From the NCBI GenBank assembly GCA_963920665.1, contig OY987266.1:5771001-5835000 (forward strand): a stretch of DNA of 64,000 bases, written 5' to 3'. The position numbers were made by a program, and so were the translations under genes. Shown piece after piece: positions 23,078 through 34,319 of this stretch. The stretch is from Straminergon stramineum. Lineage: Eukaryota; Streptophyta; Bryopsida; Hypnales; Calliergonaceae. Numbering within the stretch: position 1 is the stretch's first letter; each line of letters starts with the position of its first letter. The notes under the pieces were generated by a model. That model saw only the letters and a list, made by a program, of their open reading frames with translations. It searched no databases and was not told the origin of the DNA.

Positions 23078-23653
23078 TTAACCCCTAAGTGCTCTGACAT
23101 CCATTTTTGGGACGATGAACAAATTGAAACTGGAGTTTCATCCTCCTAACTACTTGGATGAAAGTTATTTTATTTGTGGAGATACGTTATGAAGTTGTTG
23201 TCCTATCTAAGGGTTTGATTTGATGTTACTAGAGTACATATTTTTCTAAAATTACGAATGTGCAAGTATGTCAAGTGGTCAAATTGCATTGACTTTAGTT
23301 CAAAATTGGATTTGCCAAAATGAGGTCATAGATAAGAAGAACACAAAAATTTCAGAAAATCACCATGTGAAGAGAACCTCATTTCCAATGCATTCCAACA
23401 AATTTTACTCAAAAAATGATAATATTCTACTTGTAATCGAATTTTGAAGGAATTTTGGAATTTCTCTTTCAAAATTTATAAAAAAATATCAGTGATAGCA
23501 TTGGTGAATCTAACCGTACAAATTGAATCTAAAAATCAAAATCTACAACTTCTATCTGTATATCAATTCCCAAATATGCTTTCAAATAACGCTTTATAAT
23601 AATTTTTCTAAAATTGTCAATTCTGGAGATGAATGAGAACGTTTAGGGGTTAA
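23078..23653. mobile_element. TTAA-flanked non-autonomous DNA element, 576 bp
   Basis: TTAA at 23078 and 23650, with ends CCCCTAAGTGCTCTGA and, inverted, CCCCTAAACGTTCTCA: seven outer bases identical, then 6 of 9. Same outer heptamer as the 15663 element. No coding content. Confidence 0.55.
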
Positions 23654-24934
23654 ACTTCGGCTCATATTGTTTCAAAAACAACAAAAACAAAAACAAAAAC
23701 ACAAAATAGCCCAACTTCGGCTAATAAATGAATGCCGAGGAGGCAGCCCTATCGACCTAGGCACTCACCTACCTACCAAGCTACCATCTTCAGTACAGTA
23801 CTGACCAACCTCCAAGAACGAGACCCGAGGCCGAGTCTTGGGACTTGGGGGAGTCTTGGTGACGGCGGTTGTGCTGTGACGAAGACCTGCACTCCTCCAG
23901 AGTTCAGAAGAAGCTGTTGCCTGGCCACCGAGCTCTACCTCCGCTTCCCTTGCTCGCGGCTCTCGCAGTATCACAGATCACCTCAGAATTGGCAATCTCT
24001 GATTGTGTCCGTTTGACACACTTTATTTAGCTCGATTCTCCATCCCTGACTTGCCGAGTCAAACAGCAAGGGTCAAGGTTCGCAAGTGAGGTTGGCACTG
24101 AGCTTCTTGTGGATAGCTTCCTTGTGTCCCTTTTTGTGGCTCTTGGGAAGAAGTCTATGAATTCGGACGGTTGTAAGCCAGGAGAATCTCTGCGGTGTCG
24201 GAGGAGCAGTCCCTGCCTGAGTTTCGAACTCTTGTAATGTCAATTTGTGCAGGAATTTGTAAGAATTAGTGAGGTGAGGCATTCTTGGAAGTGTATGTAG
24301 TGCCTGACCCGTTCTGGGAGCTTCTACCGCAAGTTTCAAGGTTCGAGGTTACGGGAGTGCGTTTGTGGTCTTGTATGTCGGAGAAGTGCTCTGTTTTTGA
24401 ACTCCAGGAGTGTAGTGTCAATATTGTGCAGGAATCAGTGAAGCGCTGTAGAGTGTGTTAGTTTTGTTTCGACCAGTTCTGGAAGCGTCTTCAGCAAGAG
24501 TTGAGGACTGGAAGAGCAAACATGCTTCAATGGGCTACCGACGTCGAATTTTACCTTGAGGTGACGGGGTTCAGAAATGGAATTCTATCAGTGGGAGTTC
24601 AGTATGCCATATTCATTCCGTTGAAGGACGAAACGCAATCTAGTTGCGAATGCGTTGTGATTGCGAGTTGCAGATTTGTCTAACCTCTCGCCTCGGTATT
24701 TCCAGTGAGATACTCGGAGGTTTTGAAACTTCTTGAAACTTGTGAGATTTCCAGTGAGATTCTCGAAGCCCGGATTGGTGCACGAAACTTTGTACAGAAG
24801 GAGTGAGCGTTCTTCTAGTACATGTGGAGGGCGGAGTGCTGTGAAGGAGTTCAGCTCGTGAAGAGAGCGATTTTGAAAGGATTGTGCAACTGTACATTAC
24901 GTTTAGGTTCAGAGGAGGATTAGTGTGTAGAGAA
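23654..24934 (+). promoter_or_regulatory. Upstream region and probable leader of the coiled-coil gene
   Basis: GC content rises from about 23730 and stays gene-like to the ATG at 24935. GGTGAGGCATTCTTGGAAGT (24270-24289) closely matches GGTGAGGCGTTCTTGGAGGT (59061-59080) upstream of the kinesin gene, so the two genes share leader or promoter sequence as well as exon 1. Open frames here (23732, 24501) lack motifs and are probably untranslated sequence. No TATA box was assigned. Confidence 0.45.
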
Positions 24935-27900
24935 ATGGCGGATACAAGGGGAGTGCGGAATTCGTGGGGGAAGGAGTTATTGTCATCCAGGCAGTGTGAG
25001 CACGAAGATGAGATTAGGAGATACGAAGCGCCCGTGTTTGTGCCACAGACTCCCTCTACGGTTGCGAGACGAAATTCTGTATTTGCCGGGAATCTCGCCG
25101 AAAGTCTCGATCAAAGAAAAATGCTTTCTGCCACAAGCTTCAGCAAGGTATCCAAGGCGCGAGACCGCATTTCTGTGAGTTTCAGAACATATGCCCCAAT
25201 TCTTTCTCTTTTCTATTAATTGTTTGGGACTGTTTGGCAATTGCTGAAAGCATGCCATCTTTAATTACCATCTCTCTCGCTCGTGTTTGCTTCTTTACCA
25301 CCCCTGTAGCAGTTGAATTCTGGAGGTTCTAACCTTATCACATTATCATATCCCCATGGTGAAGGAAAATGGTCGGCCTTATTTTGTTCATATGTAGGAA
25401 AACCACACGCCATCTGAAGTCACTTAGTGGTTCCGTTAGGACAATGCAGGAAAACTATTGTGCAGCTTAGCAGTGTATCTTGTGTTTAGGCAGTTGTTGG
25501 AGTTGGTGTTGTTGATAATGTTGTGTAGCAAACCGATAGGACATTTCACAACTTGATAGGAATAGCCTATTTGATAAATGTCGTAACGGACTATGATATA
25601 TTTCTAAGTTGACATAATTGTAAGGTTCGTCCTGTGTGATACCGAACGTGACTGTTGTTCATAATAGTGTTGTTGTCATATGAGTTATTGGGAATACCTG
25701 GGGCGCTTGGTTGCGTAAAGTGCTATAGCAATATGCATTTGACAAGGATGTTTACGACGTACACTCTGTCTCAAAATGAATCCTTGGTACTCCCACAGTT
25801 TCACACTAGAAACCATGGATTTATTTTGAGACAGAGGGAGTATTATCTTAGAGGTGGATCTTTCGAGCGTGCATCCTTTCTGAAATTCACCTCCTCGTCT
25901 GTTTTTCTACGGGTCAGTTGTGGTGTTCATATTCTACTTGTGTGATCAGAGCTCGCGGGAGGAATTTATGAAGCTCCGACAAGAGGTTCGTGATTTACAG
26001 GAGTACGACAGGGCATACGAGAAGGCCAAAGTATCGAGCAAGCAGGATGCTCAGACGCAGCAGTCTGTGTTTGGATCCCAAGAAGCTATGAAAGAAGGGC
26101 ACGCGACGGAGAGGAGGAAGAGGATGTCTTTGGGCAGCCAGATGGAATTTATCCAAAGCCAGCTCGAGACTCATGCTCAACCCCGGGCGAAACCTTTCAT
26201 GTCCAATTCAGCGTGAGCCCTCATCCTTCACGGCCATGACTCTAATTTTTGCAGTTCAGGTTCCTAGGGTTTCCGTCTAGGCTAGTTTCCGAATTGTGTG
26301 TTGAGGGAGGCCGTGTAATGTTGTCGGAGACCAAGCCTTGTGGATTTTTTTGGCCTAAGTTACAATTCGTTGTGAAAATGCTCTCAATTTTGCTCATCTC
26401 AAGTCTGACATCGTGTCGTTGTCAATTGTTTGCAGTACTCCTCGTGGGCGTAGCATTGTTGTTAGGACAGCGCCGTCGTCTAGATCCAACAGTGTCCCGA
26501 AAGCGAGGCCTAATGACGACAGCGAGAACCCTTTTCCATTTCGTACAGCACGAGCCTTGCACTTTGATCGTGTTTCAGAGTCTCTGCCAAATTTCAAGCC
26601 TAGTGAAGAGAAACCCGACCTGAACGAAGGTAGTGTGGATGTTGCCTTAGCAAATGTGACTTTCCATTCTCCACCCAAGATCAATTGCCTCTCAAATATT
26701 CGCACAGTATCAAAGTCTGAATCGAATTCCCCAATTCCTCATTCTCCTAGAGGAAAGCAGAGTACGCCAACCAAGTACCTCAGTGCCCGCGCTGTTGGAG
26801 AGAGGCTTGCTAAAGCCATTCGTGGTGGGTCGAAGTCTTCAAAAAACAAGGTAGACTCGAAATTGCCGATGCCCTGCTCGAAAAGCAGAGAAGCATCTGG
26901 ATTTTCGTCTGTTGATGGTAGCGATGGCAAATGCATTGATCACAGGCCAGAAGCTTACTCTCTTCATTGCAAGCCGGAGCAAGCGTTGGACCAGAGCAGT
27001 ATTGTCGCTGATTTCAATGAGAAATCGCAGATCTCATCTTTTCGGGTTGACAGGAGGGCGGATACTGCCCCTCAAGACGAGAAGGAGATCGATATGTTGA
27101 AGAGTTGGTTGGATGGCATGAAGCAACAGGGCGAGGGCGTGAACGACGATTTTGAGAAGAAAGCCAAAGTAACATGCGAGAGACTGGAAATGCTAGATGA
27201 GGAGCAAGCTATGTTAGATGACCGGCATACGTGCTTGAACAACTTTCAATCAAGCGATAAATTGCGAAGCAGTGATAGTATCGCGGCAGTACAGCAACGG
27301 CTTCGAAGAATGCATGAGGAAAAGAAGTTCTTGGCTCTTGAAGCGGCCTCTGAGCTAAGGCGGAGGATATCTGAACAATCTGCCGCGAGGAAAGTCTTTG
27401 CGCTAATGAAGCGCGAGATGGATGCCTATGCGACAGTGATGGAGAAAGAGAAAGTCGAATTGCAGAATAAATTAGAGGAAGAAATCGGACGGAGAGAATC
27501 AGCATGGGCTGTGAAACTTGACAGAATTCGGTCTGAGGACCGGGAGTTGAAGAAACAGGTGGTTAGTCTACAGGAAAAGAATTCTTACATGCAGAAAGAG
27601 ATCTCCGCTTTGATGTCCAGGGACGTATCTACGAGGGGAAAGCTCAAGGAGCTAGAATCACAAGTTGACGTGTATCGCACTCAAGCGGAGCAAGCCGAAG
27701 CCGAGTTGGACGCACTTCACCAAGCATATGCTGACAAAGAGTCTGAAACTCACAATCTTCAGAAGGTACTCGAGAGATTCCCACCGCTTTGTGGGGGTTA
27801 CGAGAAGCGGATGAACACACTTCAGCAAAGTTTTCAGGATGGGCGATTGGAGGATCATATGAGCACTGGGAGCCGACAACCCAGTAATTTGCAACGGGAG

Positions 27901-30021
27901 CTCTCTAGGCTGAGCAGCTTAGAGGCCGCCTTAAGGTCTGAAATGCAGGTGCTCAAGGGAGGCCCACAGGATGTTGAGGATGAACGCAGCGCCACTCGGC
28001 ATGTTCAAAGAAGTATGGAAGAGATTCATTTTGAATTGGACCGACTTGAGAGTCAAACTGGTGAACTCCAAGATGATAATAACATTTTGTCTGTGAAGTT
28101 GCGGCTTGCTGTTAAGGAAAAAGAGGAAATGCAAAAGGCATTGAGAAATGCCGAAGAAGTGATTCACGAATTGCGGCAAGAGAGGCAGCAGCGTCTTGAC
28201 TATGGGCAGGAAGACTCCGCTGAAGAATCTTTGATGATGTCGCAAGCTACAGATTGTGTTCAAGACTTGGAGGGAGATTCTGGTTCACAGGTATGTACAC
28301 TCTTAATCCTGAAATGACGACAAGGCCGATTTGTGTTCTTTTTGGATGACTTGAGCCGTGTAGGACGGAAAATTATATTTTTTTTAATTCTTCTTCTTTG
28401 GGGAGTTGGGGTTAATGAAGTCCTGGCAAATTTTCTCGAATTTTGGACTGCTTTTTTCTACCTTGGTGTTTCCTCATCAATAGGTTCGTTTGTTCTCCTT
28501 TTGATAGGAATCGAGACAAGTGACTGCTTACCATGCAAGACATGAGGCTACAGATCAACTTCAAGTCCAAGAATCGCAACTATCTGGTATGAAGTATGAA
28601 ATTGGGAAGCAAGATGATATTATTCGTGGTCTGGAGCATAATCTTGCAGTTGCAGGCAACGCAGTGGAATCTCATAAACTTCGCATCATGCGCCTTTCTA
28701 CTCGGAATGAAGAGTTGGTGCGACTATACCACAGTAAGGAAAACGAAGTTCAAGACCTGAGGGTTCTGAGTTCTACCGAAGCGGAAGGCAGGAAGATTTG
28801 TGAGCAGGAGCTCAGTCTGGTAAGAATTATCGTGCAATCCTGTCTCCGCAATGGAGATGATTATTTGAAATGTTGTACATCATTGCATGCAAAAACTGGC
28901 ATTAACAAGTACTTGGGTTTTAGAGTTTTGGAAGGTGCTTTTCTCTTATTGAATTCATTATCAAATTGTACAGATTTTTGTTGTGACACAACAGAGTGTG
29001 ATAATGAGAATTTAGTGTGGGTATTGGACTGGGTACATGTTCTATCTAAAGGGTTTGGTGATAGAACTGAGTATGTGACACCGTAGAAATTGATATTTAG
29101 GAATGAGCTTGGTGAAGTATTCTGACTCGAGATGCTTTGTTGCAGTTGAAAGAGCAAGCCTTTAAGTGGAAGCAAGAGATTCGAGCTCAGGATTTGAACT
29201 GCAAGATTCTGGAAGAGAAGTTGAGCTCAAAGGAGGCTGAATTGGAACAACGGAATGATGAAGTCTCCGCGCTTGAGGATCGACGAGATTGGTTAGAAGC
29301 AGAAGTGAATAAACTGCAGCGCCTCTTGGGTGAGGCAAACCATAAAGCCACCACTTTTGAGCATCAGGTATTCACCATTTTCTTTCAGTCGCCATGTTTT
29401 TTACAGAATAAGTTCAGTCCACCTTTGTCTTCAACAGTCAGTAGGATCAGTAGATAGTTAATGTCCAAGAGTCAGAGACTTGAGCCGGACGTACTGCAAA
29501 TTTGTACTGTTGAACTAAGATTATTTGGGAGTGTACCTTATCGTTCATACTCACAATGAACCCAACATCATGCGTTATAACCCTGCCCTTCCCAACCGAA
29601 GTAAATTTGACACAGTTTCGTTGACTGGGCAACTTATTAAGAAAATGGTTCCTTCCACAAGTTGACATTCTGAGCATCTGGGGTCACCTGGGCGGCCCTT
29701 ATTTGGAGCCAATCTTCTCACGCCGGTGAAATCCTTGTGTTTTTTTCGTAGTGTGAAGAGCAGAAAGAGAGAATCAAGGATCTACAAGTCGATGTGGATG
29801 GTCACATCAAGGAGCTGAGTGAGCTGAAAGACGTTCTCCCACGACTGTCAAAAGAGCGAGACGACTTTTCGCACGAAGCAGAGCAGATGGGCCGAGAGGC
29901 ACTGAAACTGAGCGCGGAAGTGGAAGTTCTGCGACGGAAGGTGCTCGAGCTCGATGAAGATGTGATGGTACGAGATGGTCAGATCACCATATTATGTCAC
30001 TCATTGAAAGATCTGAAGTGA
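24935..30021 (+). CDS. Motorless KAC-like long coiled-coil protein
   Basis: Six exons: 24935-25174, 25950-26212, 26436-28290, 28508-28819, 29146-29367, 29752-30021; 3162 nt, 1053 aa. All introns are GT..AG and every phase matches. Residues 1-80 (VRNSWG, EAPVFVPQTPS, SKARDRIS) and the start of exon 2 (REEFMKLRQEVRDLQEY) match the N-terminus of the KAC kinesin at 59394, with the same intron after RIS. From about residue 100 the proteins differ. Residues 168-380 are Ser/Pro-rich and probably unstructured; about 380-1053 is rich in Glu, Lys, Gln and Leu with heptad-like spacing, a long coiled coil. No P-loop, switch or other motor motif occurs. The role is unknown; a scaffold or dimer partner near KAC kinesins is inference. 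Expression has not been seen. Confidence 0.8.
25760..25842. repeat. Stowaway-like MITE in intron 1
   Basis: 83 bp including TA at both ends. Ends CACTCTGTCTCAAAATGAATCC and, inverted, CTCCCTCTGTCTCAAAATAAATCC share the CTCCCTCCGT-type start of Tc1/mariner Stowaway MITEs. It lies in intron 1 of the coiled-coil gene, away from splice sites. Confidence 0.8.
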
Positions 30022-31270
30022 GCCATGACATCCCTTTTGCCCTCAATATGAACTGAACTGAATGTCAGCGCAAACCAACTTGCCCTGTAGACGTCAATTG
30101 CATCAATTGTATCATCTTCCAATGGTTTCAACAACCATTTTGTAGTAGTATCGGAGTTGCAGGGAGCAATACATTATATTCATGAAGGCGCTCCTTTTGC
30201 CCTTGACCACCTCACTCAATTCGGAGGAATATGATGGCCTTCTTCTCCCAAGCTGCTGGAATTCAAGATCTGGAAGTGCTGAAAGGTCATACATTCCTTT
30301 CCAAGACCTTATATTCTTGCTTCATAGGAGGTCCCTCGAGGTTGTGCAAGATTGTTATTTAGATGATGCTGTGGTAAAATAGCTGGCGACTGATGGTTAC
30401 TCCAAAAGAAGTGGACTTCGCTGATCGATGACTGTTTGACGGAGATGCAGAAGCCCAACATCAGTCTGTTGGTTGATGTCTATACTATACTGAGATGTGA
30501 TGAAGTCGTTGACTGGCTCCCACAAAGAAGGATCAATAATTCTAGCAAGTACTGTACATAAACTTGCGTGCAATGAGTTTACTTGTTTCACCCATGCAAC
30601 CTTGGACTTTGTGAATACTTTCCTTCAGAGTCCTTTGCTGGCCAATGTGGTCACCAAAAGCTTGTCATAAAACTTTGGTTTGGCACTGTTTACTGTTCAG
30701 AGATATCTTAATTGTTGTAGTATCTTACTTGAAGATTGTTAGTGGTTGTTCTGTGGAGATTCTATTCTTGCTCATAACCTTTGCCTCGTTACTGTTCATA
30801 CTTTTCATTTAGTTGTAATTTCTAATGGTAGTGGGAATGAGACATGAGTACTATTTGATATTTGTGGCAGGATGGGTGCATCGTTGGCAAACCAAGGTGT
30901 TCGTGTTCATCCAAAATCGAGGAAGGGAACTGTATACATATTATAATTGAGTCAATTAGTAGGGGAAGGCTTGTTGAGCTTCAGGCACCAATAATTCTTC
31001 ACTCATCTAAGCTTGTTGGTTGAACATCTTGGGGCCACTGCATAGGAGTTAACAGTTCAATACACTAAATTACAAGTGAGGTTGAAAATATGTAGGTATC
31101 ACTCTATTCAATTAAGGAAAATTTATGAATAATAAATGAAGTGGAAGGTGGCACATTATGAAAAGATATCCTAGATCACTAATAATTTTGACATGAAATT
31201 GAGAATTGTTAATCCTAATGGTGAGAATGTTTTAGTAAGCATCCCTAATATGGATTCAATGGAACAATAG
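30022..31270. other. 3' flank of the coiled-coil gene
   Basis: 30022-30800 probably holds the 3' untranslated region and has gene-like composition. Short open frames (30112-30294 minus, 30182-30382 plus) have no motif. From about 30950 the DNA is AT-rich. Confidence 0.4.
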
Positions 31271-31395
31271 CATTGTTCTTTTTTTTTATTTCTATTTGTT
31301 GCTCTTATCTCTTCATTGTCTACCCTTCCTGGCTTGGTTGTTCTTCCTCCATTTGTTTTTAATGCAATGGTTGTTCCATTTGTGAAAAAAACAAA
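31271..31395 (+). mobile_element. LINE 3' end with A-rich tail
   Basis: CTCTTCATTGTCTACCC ... TTTTAATGCAATGG ... CCATTTGTG plus an A-rich tail, the same word order as 19764-19862. AACAATAG flanks it on both sides (near 31262 and 31395), a possible 8-bp target duplication. Confidence 0.5.
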
Positions 31396-33629
31396 AAACA
31401 ATAGTTCCAAGTTATTAACCCTTTTATGGATACAACTTTGGATAATAGGCCAAAAAATTCTTGTAACACAATGCGCATTTCACACCACATACAATGTGTA
31501 CATTACAAATTTTTTGCTTACAATAGACTTGACAAAGCTTGTGTCTATATTGTGATTAATTACCTTGGCATGAGATCCCTTTGCACTGATTAGGATCATT
31601 TTAGATGAATGTGATCGAATTAGTGTATACATTTGGATGAAATTCAAATCAAATGAGATGAAACTCAAATGAAAGTAGGCAAAATCAATAAAAACTGAAT
31701 GATGGTTAGGTAAAAATTGGATGAAAATGACAATTCTTGTAATAATATGAAAATGGTGTAGACTACATTGTATTGAATCTATAATTCGTGAACTAACATA
31801 TTAGTGTGCCCCCTAAATTTGTATAATTCTACAATTAGTATTAGCATTATTAGATAGTGCAAGTGCAATAAATAAATTAGCTTGTGTAGTATTGTTTGTG
31901 TTATACATAGCCACATGTTGTAGGTGTAAGGCTATGGACAACAAATTTTAGTAAGTAAGAGCTTCAAAAAATGGGACAACCAATAGAAGAAAAGAATAAT
32001 CTAGACAATATTTTTATTTTGCATAGCAACAAAAAAAACCTAACTTCAAGTCCCTAAAACATTCATTAGACCATAAGGAAAGATAGGCATAACACAAATC
32101 AATCATGTCTAATCAATTTTGTCCTAACACTGTGAATTTAATTATGAGCTTAGAAGTTGCATATTTTAGAATAGACATATGAAATGTTGGTTTTCCATTG
32201 TATAGATCACTTCACTTTACAATAAATTAAGTACACTTAATATTGACCTTGTTCGTATTGGTCCATCTAGATTCTTTCATAAAATCTGTTCCTTTTTTAA
32301 TATAAAAATCCAAATGATTTTGGATAATTTATAACCAACATTGTAAACCCTAAAGTACCATTGTCCACTTGAGGGAAAAATTAATTTTTGGGTAGGCTCC
32401 TATAGTCTCAATTTTTGATGTGATTTTTTGAAATTTTTTTTGAAGATAGGAAAATTCTAAAAATATATATATATTTGAATTTCAATTGATGCCTAGGAGC
32501 AAAATTTATGTTGCCATAAATCTAAAACAAGGTTCATTGGGCAACACAAGAAAATTGAAAAAAGTCAATTTAAAATTTCAATTTCTTTTCCATAGAAAGT
32601 ATTTTTGTCTATGTGGAATTTTTTTGATTCATTCTATTTCGACTAATGATGAGAAAGTTGTGTACAATCTTGTTTTTTAAGCAATCTAAGCATCTTCTTG
32701 AAAAAATAACTTGTAAGATTCATTTTTTTGATGCAATTTATAGAATTTTCCAAAAAAAGATGTTTGAAAGTATTTAGTTCACTTACTAGAATAATCTCAC
32801 CATTGGGATTATTGTATTGCAATTCCATCTTAGTGCTATTAACAATTTCCTTTTTCCTTCAATCTTATACATGCTCCTACTTAACTATTTTTTAAAGAAT
32901 GAAAATCAAGTGTGTGCTTTTTGAATTTTTTTTCCCTAGAATTTGAACTCAATTCTTCTATTTAAATATTTTAAAATGAAATATTATTAGTACAAAATTT
33001 ATAGGCTAGAAAAATTTAAAGCCTTGAAATTTAGGAAGGCAAGGTGCAAAATCAAGTGCAATTTTCTTCACTTCAAATGTAAATTTCTTGCAACCCTTCT
33101 GGTCAAAGTTTTTAAAATTTCTTCTACACATTCTTATACTAATCTTAGTGCAAGATCCTATACTAGTAAAAAGAAATTCTATAGTTTTTTGTACTTTGCA
33201 ATAGAAGTGATAGTTTTGAGTGGAATTTGATGAATAAAAGGCCTTGTAAATTGTATAGATTGTTATAGTATCTAAAAAATACATGCTAAATCCTCTTTGC
33301 GAGGGTTAGATTTTGGTAGAGAGGTGTTGAAATTGAATTTCCATCTCAGATTTTGAAGGACCACACCACCTTGCACCAATCACACAATGACACATGACAT
33401 TTATTTATTTATTTATTTATTTCAAAAATGACTTCACTTATGCCAATTCTGACCCTCATTTAGGGAACTATACATGCATCTTATCTTACTGCAATTACCC
33501 TCAATTAGTTGTAAACAAAACCCAACAAAAATTAGGATAAAAGAAATTAAAAGTGCAAAGAGGGCCTCAATGCAAAGAAACAGTAACTTAAAAAGGAAAT
33601 AAAAGTCCACTTTTCACTATCACTGAGTG
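31396..33629. other. AT-rich repeat DNA, including dispersed repeat D3 copy 1
   Basis: 32410-33235 corresponds over about 800 bp to 55240-56050 in the same orientation (shared anchors: GAAAAAA, TTGATTCATT, AGTTGT, GCATCTTC). 33330-33480 is D2 copy 2, followed by a repeat of ATTT (33401-33423). No gene. Confidence 0.5.
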
Positions 33630-34319
33630 TGGCTCCCACCTCACCAATAATAGGCTATGCCATCGCAATGATCCTCAGGAGCCTGCCACGTGCACGTTCG
33701 GAACCCCCGAATCTGCGTCTCAGAGACATTCTAAGTAATAAAGCAACCAGCTTTATTGCGATTACGTTAAATTTGTATGAGAATGATAGATCTGGATACG
33801 AATCAACAAATCGGTGGATTTCAGACCCAGGAAGACTTACTTGCAGAGGGTTTTTAGAGTTTTTTTGTCTTCCCCTGTTCCTTTTCGAGGCCTACCAAGG
33901 ACGGACGAGCTGCCCTTTTGCAGATCGCGGTTTTCCAATGCTGCAGTTGCATCTTCCGAAGGCCGAGTGAGGAGCACGGATTTCTCGATAGTTTGCGTTG
34001 GTAGCGGCGCTTGCGCGCTCTTTTTCAAGCCAAAAACGGATTGAATCGGCTCCTTGGCGGCTGAGATACAGTTTGTCAGAGCCTGTGGGAAGGATTTGTG
34101 ATCTTCTTGTGATGTAATGTGATGCTGCGATCTGTGGAGGAGTTTCTACTGAAAGGATTTTATTTTTGAAGCGACGGACTGTTTGCTTGCTGCGTTTTTT
34201 TGTGTTTGTGTATTTGGGTTGGGAAAACGGAGTCGCGGTGAGTTTGTGTTTGGCGGTGGACGGGGAAGGCGCGGAGGAGGAGGAGGAGGAGCTGGCGTTT
34301 TGGCGGTGGCGGGAGAGAG
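33630..34319 (+). promoter_or_regulatory. Upstream region and leader of the BAG gene
   Basis: Composition turns gene-like at about 33630. 34140-34319 is a purine-rich probable 5' leader with a GAG repeat (34274-34291) just before the ATG. Open frames on both strands here are low-complexity and not credible genes. Confidence 0.45.

Noticed and set aside
23732..24016. 94-codon plus-strand and 69-codon minus-strand frames
   Set aside because: Overlapping frames on both strands with no motif, in the probable leader of the coiled-coil gene.
26413..26435. Start of an independent 634-codon gene at 26413
   Set aside because: The first codon is GTG and lies inside an intron. A TTTGCAG acceptor at 26435 and phase agreement with exon 2 (ending 26212) make it exon 3 of the gene starting at 24935.
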